A stretch of 64,000 nucleotides of DNA, from NCBI GenBank assembly GCA_905234275.1, contig CAJOHD010000009.1, positions 83,724 to 147,723 of the forward strand, written 5' to 3'. This document shows, one piece after another, positions 1 to 9,081 of this stretch (position 1 is the first letter of the stretch; every line of letters starts with the position of its first letter). A model generated the notes under the pieces. That model was not told the origin of the DNA. It saw only the letters and a list, made by a program, of their open reading frames with translations, and ran no database searches. Origin of the DNA: an uncultured Bacteroidales bacterium (GTDB lineage Bacteria; Bacteroidota; Bacteroidia; Bacteroidales; F082). A program made the position numbers and the translations under genes.

Positions 1-37
1 AAAAATTAAAAGATAAAACAAATTTATACACAATCTT

Positions 38-361
38 TTAGAATATGAGTCGATAGTTGTGATTCTCGTGTTTACGCTTATAATCCAAAAATGTTTGAAG
101 GCATTGTGCATACTTGAGTTCTATGGCAGCATCCATTGACTTTTTCATGTCTTCTGGGAAGTTCATGAAGAGAATTTTGGTTTTTGCCTTGGTTTGTGCT
201 TTTTCACACTCTACCCCTTTATGAATGTCTTCGTCCGAAATAGGATAGTATTGCCCGCATCGCATTGCAGCAACGAAATTGCATAAACGGTTATAACTAT
301 CGGAAGTGTTTCGTACTGTGAAACCGTTGTTGATAAGGTCAAATATGTCTTTGTTGTTCAT
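38..361 (-). CDS. Small protein of unknown function
   Basis: This 107-residue protein is not one I recognise. It has no signal peptide, no membrane segment and no clear motif. It is mixed in charge and looks like a small cytosolic globular protein, with a Lys/His-rich C-terminus. It lies ten bases downstream of the nuclease gene on the same strand, so the two are probably cotranscribed and may work together. The whole gene is AT-rich, like its neighbours up to about 2374, which suggests an accessory segment. No function is assigned. Confidence 0.5.
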   Translation of the reverse strand: MNNKDIFDLINNGFTVRNTSDSYNRLCNFVAAMRCGQYYPISDEDIHKGVECEKAQTKAKTKILFMNFPEDMKKSMDAAIELKYAQCLQTFLDYKRKHENHNYRLIF

Positions 362-371
362 AGGTTAAAAA

Positions 372-1556
372 CTATTCAATGGTTATTTTAGGTTCAATAA
401 TAATTTCATAATCTTTTAAATCTTCAGGGTTGTCCACCTCAGTTGTTTTGATTACTTCTTCATAATATGGCTCTACTTTGATGGTCAGCTCTCCTGTTTT
501 TGAATAATCCTCACTTAGGAATCTCCAATAAACGGGGATAGCAGTTACACCATTTGCTGGCAAAAGTCCAATTTTAAAATGTGTTTTATCTCCTTGTACA
601 AATACGACACTATTAGAACGATATTCAATAATGTTTTGGTGCTTTTGAAAAAGTTCTCTGCTTGCATCTCGTCGGGAATTTTCATGTGCTATAATGGCAG
701 GATCAATGCGCCAATCATCTAAATAGTGGAATTTATCACTTATTTTTTCAACTGTTTCGCTTTTGAATCCAATATACATTTTCATGTTTCGAATAACAGT
801 ATCTCCACTATTAAGAATTTCAAACTCGATAGTGCACCATCTTTCATCGTACTTGCATTTTCCATTTAGTATGTCATTTGTATATTTTATGCTATTGATG
901 ATTTCTTGTGTCTTATTGAATTGTTGGGATATATCAAATAGTGGATAATTAAGTGTAAATGGATTATAATTGGAATCATTAATTGTAGATATACGCTTCA
1001 ATATGTGTTTTGTTATAGTTTTAACATATTGTGGGATGGTAATGCTGTCTTTACCATTTAACGTGACATCTACTCTTGTGGAATCAATATATTGACAATT
1101 GTTCACATACCAGTTGCGTACCTCTTGATATTTGCAAATCTGCTCAACAATATCTTCCCATGATTGTAAATATATTTCAAATCCGTCATTATTTATGCTT
1201 TCAATATTCTTTCCCCTGATATATGTTTCAATTTTTGCATCTTTATTAGCAGTTGTGGCAAATATTAACCTTTTGAGTTTGGGCTTGAAATCCCTTGCTT
1301 TTGATATTTCTTTGTCAATTTCTTTCTCGGTTAATGAACTGTCAGAATAATCATCTTTCCCTTTGCATTGAATTCCACAGTAACCTCCATATTTTTTTAC
1401 ATAAGCATATACATCAACTCCACATTGGTTTTGTCCTTGTCTGCCATTTTTCATGATAGTATCGGAACAATCCCAAATCTTACCCCATAATATTTTACAA
1501 AGAGATTCGAAATCTTGCCAATTCTGTGGTTTGTTTATTTGATTTGATGCAATCAT
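372..1556 (-). CDS. Mrr-like PD-(D/E)XK restriction endonuclease
   Basis: This 394-residue protein is probably a DNA-cleaving defence enzyme of the Mrr-like restriction endonuclease superfamily. Near the N-terminus it has a conserved FE pair (residues 16-17), a GRxGQxQxGVDVY stretch with the likely metal-binding Asp48, and GIQCK with Gln63 and Lys65. This is the D-(E/Q)xK pattern of the PD-(D/E)XK fold. Residues from about 160 onward match nothing I know and may recognise the target or a partner. No methyltransferase or helicase gene is adjacent, so a type IV or stand-alone system is more likely than a classical restriction-modification pair. The neighbouring small gene may belong with it. 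The fold call is fairly firm; the biological role is inference. Confidence 0.7.
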   Translation of the reverse strand: MIASNQINKPQNWQDFESLCKILWGKIWDCSDTIMKNGRQGQNQCGVDVYAYVKKYGGYCGIQCKGKDDYSDSSLTEKEIDKEISKARDFKPKLKRLIFATTANKDAKIETYIRGKNIESINNDGFEIYLQSWEDIVEQICKYQEVRNWYVNNCQYIDSTRVDVTLNGKDSITIPQYVKTITKHILKRISTINDSNYNPFTLNYPLFDISQQFNKTQEIINSIKYTNDILNGKCKYDERWCTIEFEILNSGDTVIRNMKMYIGFKSETVEKISDKFHYLDDWRIDPAIIAHENSRRDASRELFQKHQNIIEYRSNSVVFVQGDKTHFKIGLLPANGVTAIPVYWRFLSEDYSKTGELTIKVEPYYEEVIKTTEVDNPEDLKDYEIIIEPKITIE

Positions 1557-1557
1557 T

Positions 1558-1626
1558 TTATTTCAATGTTTCAATAATTGTGGCTATATCCACATCATCC
1601 AACTTAAACCATATACACGAATTCAT
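1558..1626 (-). CDS. Possible 22-codon ORF just upstream of the nuclease
   Basis: An ATG at 1626 opens 22 codons ending in TAA one base before the ATG of the nuclease gene. The peptide has a plausible protein-like end (KLDDVDIATIIETLK). It could be a translational leader, the remnant of a truncated upstream gene, or chance. The tight junction is the only reason to list it. Confidence 0.2.
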   Translation of the reverse strand: MNSCIWFKLDDVDIATIIETLK

Positions 1627-1671
1627 TGCTTACTATATGCAGTATGTAAATTTAGCATTGTGTCATTAAAT

Positions 1672-2374
1672 TCAAGATAATTCACTATCTCTATGCGGTT
1701 TATTTCGTGAAATGATAATTGACAGCAATCCACATATTTCGTCTGTTAATCTTTTGTCTTTGAACAAATGGATTCTTTCAATGGGCTGTTTTATGCTATT
1801 AATATTAACTATGATTGTGTAATCGTGATCAGTCTCTTGTGTTGTATCTTTAACAGATATAGTTGTGTCAGTAATTTGTTTGGCTGTAACGCCACCAATA
1901 ACTGCGCCGATTTCACCTGCCAATACACCTCCGATAAAAGCTCTTCCAATGGCGTCTCCAGTATTAGTTCTTGTCGTAGAAGTGATTTTTTTGTTTGCCC
2001 TGATGTTCGATAATAGTTTGGTTGTCATATAAACTATAATCCAATATATCTGAAAATGAGTAAACTTTGTTCTTTAATAATACTTGTTCTGTTTTTTCAT
2101 TAATCATTATATATAGACTGGTCAAATCATTGTCGGTTGGAAGTCTAATGATCTTAGATGGATTAGACATTTTTGTTATAAGAGTTTTATAAAAACCTTC
2201 TCTTCGTTCAGCATCTTTCATGAGCCATTCTTCCCTTTGTTGACGATAGTATTTATCCTCTTCTTCTTTCTTCTTTTTTAATTCCAATCTTTTTTGTTTA
2301 TTAATATGATTATGAATTGTGAGTGCTATTATTACAAGAACAAAGATTATACATATCGCTAAAAGAGTATACAT
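1672..2374 (-). pseudogene. Membrane-anchored glycine-zipper protein, frame broken at an A7 tract
   Basis: Two overlapping reading frames together make one protein. The upstream part (from 2374) has an N-terminal membrane helix, a Lys/Glu-rich coiled coil and the start of a small domain ending YSLYDNQTI. The downstream part (to 1672) continues with a glycine zipper (GDAIGRAFIGG, then GAVIGG) that normally follows such a domain in Bacteroidota proteins of unknown function. Removing one base from the seven-T run at 1986-1992 (seven A in the coding strand) joins them into 233 residues with no other change. The break may be real, phase-variable or a read error. Alternatively two overlapping genes exist, but the split runs through a domain. 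Confidence 0.6.
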
Positions 2375-2447
2375 GGTATTTATAATTAAATGAGTCTTAA
2401 CTTGTTTTTATATCACAGCAAAAATAATAATTATTTTTATACAAATC

Positions 2448-2483
2448 AAAAAACGGCGCTTCTTTTTCAGACGCGCCGTTTTT
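2448..2483 (-). terminator. Intrinsic terminator downstream of nifJ
   Basis: An 11-base stem (AAAAACGGCGC pairing with GCGCCGTTTTT) surrounds a 13-base loop and is bordered by A and T runs, so it can work in both directions. It lies 36 bases beyond the nifJ stop codon. Confidence 0.85.
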
Positions 2484-2490
2484 ATTATTC

Positions 2491-2509
2491 GGATAACGCA
2501 GCGTTATCC
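2491..2509. repeat. Perfect 19-base palindrome after nifJ
   Basis: GGATAACGC and its reverse complement are separated by a single base. The element sits between the nifJ stop and the terminator. I believe similar palindromes are scattered in Bacteroidales intergenic regions, but only one copy is visible here. Confidence 0.6.
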
Positions 2510-2518
2510 CTACGGAAA

Positions 2519-5500
2519 TTACTTCCCTTCACTCAATTTCTTATATCCCTCATATCTCAGTTTAGCAAACTGCTCGGTCTTGGCGAACAATTCTTTTGCT
2601 TCCTCTGGGAAGGTCTTCAGCAATGAGTTGTAACGGACTTCGCCCATGATGAAGTTCTGGAACTTGCTCCAGTCAGGCTCTTTTGAGTCGAGGTGGAAAC
2701 CGTTCTGACCTGCTTCTTCCTCAGCTGGGTTGAAGCGCCAGAGGTGCCAGTAACCGCAGTCAACGGCGAGCATGACCCATACCAATCTTAATGCCGTGGT
2801 TGATACATGGTGCGTAGCAGATGATGAGTGATGGTCCTGGATAAGCCTCAGCTTCTTTGATGGCTTTGAAGTACTGGGCTTGTGATGAACCCATTGCCAC
2901 CTGCGCCACATAGACGTAGCCGTAGCTCTTGGCAATCATGCCGAGGTCTTTCTTACGTACTTTCTTACCTGAAGCGGCGAACTTGGCGACGGCGCCGGCT
3001 GGTGTAGCCTTTGATGACTGACCGCCTGTGTTCGAGTAAACCTCAGTGTCGAGGACGAGGACGTTGACGTCTTCGCCTGATGCCAACACGTGGTCTAAGC
3101 CGCCGAATCCGATATCGTATGCCCAACCGTCACCACCGAAGATCCACTGTGATTTCTTCACGAGGTGGTCTTTGAGGTCAAGGATCTGCATGCACTTGTC
3201 GCAGCCGCATTTCTCGCAGCCAGCGATGATCTTGTCGGCGAGTTCATCTGTCTTGATGCCGTCTTCGCGGTTGTCGATCCAAGCCTGGAAGAGCTTCTTG
3301 AGGTCGTCGCTGCAGCACTTGCAGTTGGCGATAGCGTCTTTCATGATAAGCTCGATACGGTCGCGGAGCTTACGTGTGGCTGTTGCCATACCAAGACCGA
3401 ACTCTGCGTTGTCTTCGAACAATGAGTTGGCCCATGCCACGCCCTTGCCTGAACGGTAGTTCTTGCAGTATGGAGTAGCTGGTGCTGAGCCGCCGTAGAT
3501 TGACGAGCAACCTGTTGCGTTGGCGACGAGCATTCTCTCACCGAAGAGTTGTGTGATGGTCTTGATATAAGGTGTCTCACCGCAGCCTGCGCAGGCGCCA
3601 GAGAACTCGAACAACGGCTGTGCGAACTGGCTGTTCTTGGTGTTGGCGTATTTGTCGATGAGGTTGTCTTTGTAGGTGACTTTCTTCTGGCCGTATTCCC
3701 AGTTCTTGGCTTCGTCAAGCTGGCTCTCCAACGGTTTCATCACCAATGCTTTCTCCTTAGCAGGGCAGACGTCGGCGCAGTTGCCGCAGCCTGTACAGTC
3801 TAACACTGAGACCTGCATTCTGAAGTGCATGCCTGCCAATTCCTTTGGCATCTTCACGTCGACTGTTGCCATGCCCTTTGGAGCCTTCTTCATCTCGGCA
3901 TCTGTCATGACGACAGGGCGGATTGCTGCGTGAGGGCAGACCAATGCGCACTGGTTGCACTGGATACAGTTGGCTGGGTTCCACTCAGGAACGACGGTGG
4001 CGACGCCACGTTTCTCGTAGGCTGTTGTACCTGCCGGGAATGTACCGTCGACGATGTCTTTGAATGCGCTCACAGGGAGGTCGTTACCGCACTGGGCGAC
4101 CATCGGACGCATCACCTTGTTGATGAACTCAGGATCGTCGGCGTTGTGCTCGAACACGAAGTCTGTTGTGCAGTCGAGTTTTGCCCATTCGGCTGGGATT
4201 TCCACCTTTGTGATTTCACCGCCGCGGTCGACAGCTGCGTAGTTCATGTTGACGATGTCTTCACCCTTCTTGCCGTAGCTCTTCACGATGAACTTCTTCA
4301 TCTGCTGGACAGCGAGGTCGTAAGGGATAACGCCTGAAATCTTGAAGAATGCGCTCTGGAGGATGGTGTTGGTACGGTTGCCAAGGCCGATCTCGTTAGC
4401 AATCTTAGTAGCGTCGATGATGTACATCTTGATGTTGTTGAGAGCGAGATATTTCTTCACATAGTCCGGAAGATGTTTCTTTGTCTCAGCAACGCTCCAT
4501 GGTGAGTTGTAGAGGAATGTTCCATTCTTCTTCAAGCCACGGAGGCAGTCGTATTTCTTAAGATATGACGGGACGTGCACTGCCACGAAGTCTGGTGTTC
4601 CGACGAGGTAAGGAGCCAAGATTGGCTGGTCGCCGAAGCGGAGGTGTGAGCAGGTGTAACCGCCTGATTTCTTTGAGTCATAGTCGAAGTAAGCCTGGCT
4701 GTACTTGTTGGTGTTGTCGCCGATGATCTTGATAGAGTTCTTGTTAGCACCCACTGTACCGTCAGCGCCGAGGCCGTAGAACTTGGCTTCGAATGTGCCC
4801 TTTGGAAGGATAGAGATTTCCTTGCCGACTTTGAGTGAACGGTGTGTCACGTCGTCTTTGATACCGACGGTGAACTGGTTCATCGGTTTTGCTGCAGCGA
4901 GGTTCTTGTATACTGCCACGATCTGAGCCGGTGTGGTGTCTTTTGATGACAATCCGTAGCGGCCGCCGATGATGGTGACTTTCTTGCTGCTGTCTTTGAA
5001 TGCTTCGACAACGTCGAGGTACAGAGGATCGCCGTTTGCGCCCGGTTCCTTGGTACGGTCAAGCACGCAGATGCGTTTCACGCTCTTTGGCATGACTGCC
5101 ATGAGGTGTTTCACGCTGAATGGACGATAGAGGTGGACGGTGATGAGACCGAGCTTCTTGCCTGCCTTGTTCTCCTTGTCGATGACGGTCTTGATGACGT
5201 CGTTAACTGAACCCATGGCGATGATGATGTCGGTAGCGTCTTTTGCACCGTAATATACGAATGGAGCATATTCACGACCAGTGATCTGGCTGAGCTTCTT
5301 CATATATTTTGCTGCGATGTCAGGAAGAGCGTCGTAGTATTTGTTCTGCAACTCTCTTGTCTGGAAGTAGATGTCGGGGTTCTGAGCTGTACCGCGTGTT
5401 ACAGGGTGCTCTGGGTTGAGAGCTCTGTCGCGATAAGCCTTCAGAGCCTTGTAGTTGACGAGCTTGCGGAGTTTCTCCATGTCGGCTGCCTCAACCTTCT

Positions 5501-6044
5501 GGATCTCGTGTGATGTACGGAATCCGTCAAAGAAGTGCACAAATGGAACGCGGCCTTCGATTGCTGCGAGGTGAGCAACAGGGGCGAGGTCCATGATTTC
5601 CTGCACTGAGCTTGTTGCCAACATTGCGAAACCTGTCTGGCGGGCGCTCATCACGTCGGCGTGGTCGCCGAAGATTGACAATGCCTGTGCTGCGAGAGCA
5701 CGTGCTGAGACGTGGAACACGCCTGGGAGCAACTCACCGGCGATTTTATACATGTTAGGGATCATAAGGAGCAATCCCTGTGATGCTGTGTAGGTGGTGG
5801 TCAAAGCACCAGCCTGCAATGAGCCGTGCACTGCGCCTGCAGCACCAGCTTCTGACTGCATCTCAACGACTTTCACTGTGTCGCCGAAAATATTTTTCTG
5901 ACCTTTTGCTGCCCATTCGTCGATATACTCTGCCATCGGTGATGACGGGGTGATAGGATAAATGGCGGCAACTTCGCTGAACATGTAGGCAACATGAGCC
6001 GCAGCCTGGTTACCATCGCATGTCATAAACTTTTTTTCTGCCAT
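2519..6044 (-). CDS. nifJ: Pyruvate:ferredoxin (flavodoxin) oxidoreductase, frame interrupted near its 3' end
   Basis: This enzyme decarboxylates pyruvate to acetyl-CoA and CO2 and reduces ferredoxin, the central step of anaerobic sugar fermentation. The single-chain form is clear: an N-terminal pyrimidine-binding domain (YPITPSSPMAE), two CxxCxxCxxxCP cluster motifs near residues 692 and 749, cluster-ligand cysteines in CAGCGETP, and a thiamine-diphosphate site (GGDGWAYDIG to EVYSNTGGQ) near 966-1009. The first frame ends at 2760 after CINHGIKIGMG. The expected end of the enzyme (LAVDCGYWHLWRFNP to the stop at 2519) continues in another frame from 2773. Relatives I recall have about seven more residues at this junction, so roughly 17 bases seem missing around 2771-2775. 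The product would lack about 84 residues if the break is real. The gene follows a Cys-rich lipoprotein gene by 28 bases. Confidence 0.93.
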
Positions 6045-6072
6045 ATTTTTTATCTTAATTTAGATTGATTTC

Positions 6073-6525
6073 TTATTTATTGTGCTGGCAACCTTCATGC
6101 TGATGCTCGCAGCCTTCATGCTGACCTTCGCATTTTTTGCCTTCTTCGTGTTTGCACTCATGCTTGCCTTCGCATTTCTTTTCACCTTCTTTGCAGCATT
6201 TGTGGCCTTCGCCTTCACCTTTGCATTCATGTTTTGGCATGTTGGCTTTCGTTTCCTGCATTTTCTTTGCCATATCGATAAGTTCAGCGCGCTGAGCCTC
6301 GTCGAGTTCGTCCCAGTTGGCAAGAGCTTCAATCATTCTGTCCATGCAGCCAATCATCTCTGGGCACATAGCTGGTTTCTCACCGTGATGATCGCACTCA
6401 TGTTTTTTGTCGCACTGCTCTTTCTTGTCTTTGCAGCATTCTTTGTTTTCGTTGTTTTCCTGTTTGTCGCAGCATGATGTCATCAAAAATGCCACGAGAC
6501 CGATTGCTAAAAAGTACTTTTTCAT
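6073..6525 (-). CDS. Cysteine/histidine-rich lipoprotein
   Basis: This 150-residue lipoprotein has a signal peptide ending in a lipobox (LMTSC, Cys18). The mature chain has about 16 Cys and 11 His, mostly in KKCEG, KHEC and QHEGC units in the last 50 residues. A short helical middle segment (about 55-95) begins with MCPEMIGCMDRM. The composition strongly suggests binding of soft metals at the periplasmic or outer-membrane face, but I know no named family. It lies between divIC and nifJ with gaps of 21 and 28 bases, all co-directional. Metal storage, metal resistance or supply to iron-sulfur enzymes are all possible; none is shown. Confidence 0.7.
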   Translation of the reverse strand: MKKYFLAIGLVAFLMTSCCDKQENNENKECCKDKKEQCDKKHECDHHGEKPAMCPEMIGCMDRMIEALANWDELDEAQRAELIDMAKKMQETKANMPKHECKGEGEGHKCCKEGEKKCEGKHECKHEEGKKCEGQHEGCEHQHEGCQHNK

Positions 6526-6546
6526 AGTTTTAGAATTTTTTATGTG

Positions 6547-6843
6547 TTATTCTTGTTTGTCCAAAATGTAAATCACTTCGTCGTCACGTTTCATGAGATG
6601 CTGTTCGCGCGCCACCTTCTCGAGCAATGCCGAGTCCTTCTTCAAATCGTGCAGCGTCTGCTCCTGCTTCTCAATTTCATGGTCGTAATACTCAACCTGT
6701 TTCTTCACTTTTCTCAGCTTTCTATAGCTTTTTCCCTGCTCGAAAATGTTATATTGGTCGATAAAAATAATGACAGCGGCGAATATCAACGTCGCGATGA
6801 CATATTTGTTGGAAAATTTCTTTAAAACATCCTTAAAATTCAT
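6547..6843 (-). CDS. Septum formation initiator family protein (DivIC/FtsB-like)
   Basis: This 98-residue protein has the architecture of the DivIC/FtsB division protein: a short cytoplasmic N-terminus, one membrane helix (about 16-33) and a periplasmic coiled coil (about 36-75), then a short conserved tail with AREQHLMKRDDEVIY. The Bacteroidota members have the same size and the same 'R.e.hlmk..de.i' tail. It would act in the FtsQ-type divisome subcomplex at the septum. A -7 promoter box lies 17-24 bases upstream, and the lipoprotein and nifJ genes follow closely. Confidence 0.85.
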   Translation of the reverse strand: MNFKDVLKKFSNKYVIATLIFAAVIIFIDQYNIFEQGKSYRKLRKVKKQVEYYDHEIEKQEQTLHDLKKDSALLEKVAREQHLMKRDDEVIYILDKQE

Positions 6844-6859
6844 CTGTCAAAATTTTTTG

Positions 6860-6867
6860 CAAAAATA
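6860..6867 (-). promoter_or_regulatory. -7 promoter box for divIC
   Basis: On the minus strand the box reads TATTTTTG, matching the Bacteroidota -7 consensus TAnnTTTG. The spacing to the divIC start is short, so the leader is only about 10-15 bases. Confidence 0.5.
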
Positions 6868-6921
6868 ATGTTTTTTCTGAAAAAAAATACTTGTTTTATA
6901 ACTTATTATCAACAATTTTAT

Positions 6922-6929
6922 TATTTTTG
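6922..6929 (+). promoter_or_regulatory. -7 promoter box for the transglutaminase-like gene
   Basis: TATTTTTG matches TAnnTTTG and lies 17 bases before the first ATG. I see no convincing -33 element at the usual spacing. Confidence 0.5.
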
Positions 6930-6946
6930 CAGGGTAATAATAATTT

Positions 6947-8578
6947 ATGGATATGAAAAGACTCGTTTTTGCCTTGACTTTTATCATTGCAGCCTTTGCC
7001 GCATATTCGCAAGATGATGAATATCAGAAGTTTATAGAGCAAAGGAATAAACAACTTAAGGAGAAGCAGGCCGCTTATCAGAAAGGGGTGGCTGATAAAA
7101 GCAAGGAGATGCAGGAATATATCGATAAACAGAACAAGGAATTTGCCGATTTTGTGGCGAAACAATGGGAGCTTTTCAATGATTTTGCCAAAGACAGACT
7201 ATCCATGTCGCAGCCTAAGATGGAAAAGATGCCAGTAGCAGAAAATGCTGAAGAAAACGTCTCTGTCAAGTCATCGGAAATCACATTTACAAAGGAGGAA
7301 GAGCTGCCAAAAGTGACTCATTCCATCGCTGTGGCGTATGAAGATGACGACGATAATAACTACGAGCTGAAAAACCGTCTCGGTGCTGATGGTCCGGTTG
7401 AGTTGCCCACTAAAGATTTTGACAAGTCGAAGAGGCTGAATATCGACAACAGTTCAAACATTCTGATTAATTTCTATGGCAGGCAGATTTCAATCCATGT
7501 CGACCCTAAGCTGAAGATGAAAAGCACCGGAATCGAGGAGAAACAGGTCGCTGACTACTTCACCAGGATATCGAAATGCCAGGATGAGACGCATGCTTTG
7601 TGGGAGGAGCTCGACCATGTTGTGAATGAGTTCGGACTGAACGAATGGGGCTATTTCTGCCTACTACGCACCCTCTCGGAGAGGATGTTCACGAATGTCA
7701 ACGACAGAGTGCTTTTCTGCTTCTATATGCTAAGAAATGAAGGCGGTTTCAAGACTCGTCTGGCACGCGGTCAGGAATCTGGTGCCCTGACGCTGCTCAT
7801 CGCGATTGACAATAGCAAACAGGTGTATTCCTACACTTATTTCCGTTTCAACGACGATGATTCAGGCAAGACTCAGGTGAAATATTACACCGTTTATGGT
7901 GGCGGAAAAGCCAACGAGGCAGTGTATTCATACGATTACTGCAAGCAGGATGCCGAGAAAAAACAGATGTGCCTCGACTTCAATAATAACTTGAACATGG
8001 GCAACTGCGATGTCAAGAGAACAGTGAAACTCACAAAAACCGAAAACATCACATTGCCGTATAACAAATCTCACATGGCATATCTCGACGACGTCCCGAT
8101 GACGGTGTTCCCGATTTATTTCCAGAGCCCGGTGGCTATCGAGGCGCAGCAGGTGCTTCAGAAGAAATTCAACGAGATGAAGAAAGACTACACGCCTACG
8201 GAGTTCATCGCGATGCTGCTGCATTTCGTGCAGACAGGCTTCGACTACAAGACCGACGAGGAACAGTTCGGATATGAGAAATATTTCTATCCGGAAGAGG
8301 TGATTGGCTATCCTTATTGCGACTGCGAAGACCGTTCGGCAATGTTCGCCTGGCTGGTGCAGAAATACACCAACGCCAAAGTCATTGGACTTCAATACGA
8401 AGGACATGTGGCGACAGCCGTCTGGTTTGGCGACAATGCCGAAGTGAAAGGCGACGGCTTCATGTACGGCGGCAAGAAATATTACGTCTGCGACCCGACC
8501 TACATCAACGCCTCAATCGGTATGACAATGCCGCAGTATAAAAATAAAACACCGAAAGTCATTAAATTGAAGAAATAA
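6947..8578 (+). CDS. Secreted protein with a C-terminal transglutaminase-like (papain-fold) domain
   Basis: This 543-residue protein starts with a signal peptide ending AAYSQ; either ATG 6947 or ATG 6953 could be the start. A Lys/Glu-rich coiled coil (about 25-85) follows, then a middle region unknown to me. The C-terminal 100 residues carry a likely Cys-His-Asp triad: Cys458 or Cys460 in YCDCEDRS, His487 in EGHVATAV and Asp516 in VCDPTY. This order fits the transglutaminase/papain-like fold. The substrate cannot be told; such domains act as peptidases, amidases or cross-linkers. The next forward gene, 62 bases downstream, may be cotranscribed. Fold call fairly firm, activity inferred. Confidence 0.65.
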   Translation: MDMKRLVFALTFIIAAFAAYSQDDEYQKFIEQRNKQLKEKQAAYQKGVADKSKEMQEYIDKQNKEFADFVAKQWELFNDFAKDRLSMSQPKMEKMPVAENAEENVSVKSSEITFTKEEELPKVTHSIAVAYEDDDDNNYELKNRLGADGPVELPTKDFDKSKRLNIDNSSNILINFYGRQISIHVDPKLKMKSTGIEEKQVADYFTRISKCQDETHALWEELDHVVNEFGLNEWGYFCLLRTLSERMFTNVNDRVLFCFYMLRNEGGFKTRLARGQESGALTLLIAIDNSKQVYSYTYFRFNDDDSGKTQVKYYTVYGGGKANEAVYSYDYCKQDAEKKQMCLDFNNNLNMGNCDVKRTVKLTKTENITLPYNKSHMAYLDDVPMTVFPIYFQSPVAIEAQQVLQKKFNEMKKDYTPTEFIAMLLHFVQTGFDYKTDEEQFGYEKYFYPEEVIGYPYCDCEDRSAMFAWLVQKYTNAKVIGLQYEGHVATAVWFGDNAEVKGDGFMYGGKKYYVCDPTYINASIGMTMPQYKNKTPKVIKLKK

Positions 8579-8594
8579 TCATTCTCGTCAATCG

Positions 8595-8622
8595 GAGATT
8601 TCTCCACTTCGGTCGAAATGAC
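8595..8622 (+). repeat. REP-like intergenic repeat, copy a
   Basis: A 28-base unit reading GAGATTTCTCC to TCGAAATGAC. Relatives occur at 13485-13520, 21380-21406 and, inverted, 21499-21530. All end in TCGRAATGAC. Confidence 0.6.
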
Positions 8623-8640
8623 GGATTTAAAGAATTAACT

Positions 8641-9081
8641 ATGAAGAAAAAGTATTGGATTGTAATTTTAATCATTTTAGCAACGGCTGCCGTAGCGTTT
8701 GCAGTGTATTACATCTGGTTTGCCGACCATAAAAAGTATTATCAGCCTGAAGTGGTTGAGCCGCCTGTCTATCATGACATCGAATTCGATACCGACCTGC
8801 TGATTGGCGTGTGGAAGGAAGACGAGCTTTATTATCGTTATAATGACGACGGAACAGCTGTCACCTGGGACCTTTCAGACGATGTGCAGGAAGATGAAGG
8901 CACTAACCTCACATGGACACTTGAACATAATTTATTCACACATTATTATCAAATGGAAATCGGTGGTGTCATCCCGAAAGTCTATAACATGAAGGTTCTG
9001 GAGCTGGATATGATGGAGTATGAGGACGATTATGGCGTGAACCACAAATTCTCAAAAGTCGATGAAGAACTGATTAATTAA
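8641..9081 (+). CDS. Membrane-anchored lipocalin-like protein of unknown function
   Basis: This 146-residue protein has one N-terminal membrane helix (about 5-27) or an uncleaved signal anchor. An exported domain follows, beginning with a GVWKEDELYYRY stretch and rich in alternating aromatic residues. This resembles the small lipocalin-like or 'lipid-binding beta-barrel' domains of Bacteroidota, but the match is only by pattern. Its last eight bases overlap the 3' end of the convergent TPR gene. Confidence 0.5.
   Translation: MKKKYWIVILIILATAAVAFAVYYIWFADHKKYYQPEVVEPPVYHDIEFDTDLLIGVWKEDELYYRYNDDGTAVTWDLSDDVQEDEGTNLTWTLEHNLFTHYYQMEIGGVIPKVYNMKVLELDMMEYEDDYGVNHKFSKVDEELIN

Noticed and set aside
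2390..2626. Forward frame over the nifJ terminator and 3' end
   Set aside because: It spans the terminator hairpin and the palindrome and runs against nifJ; the peptide is composed of repeat-derived sequence.
3825..4337. Long frame antisense to nifJ (170 codons)
   Set aside because: It is a mirror of the nifJ codon pattern, is rich in Cys, His and Val without domain order, and has no promoter; nifJ is the real gene.
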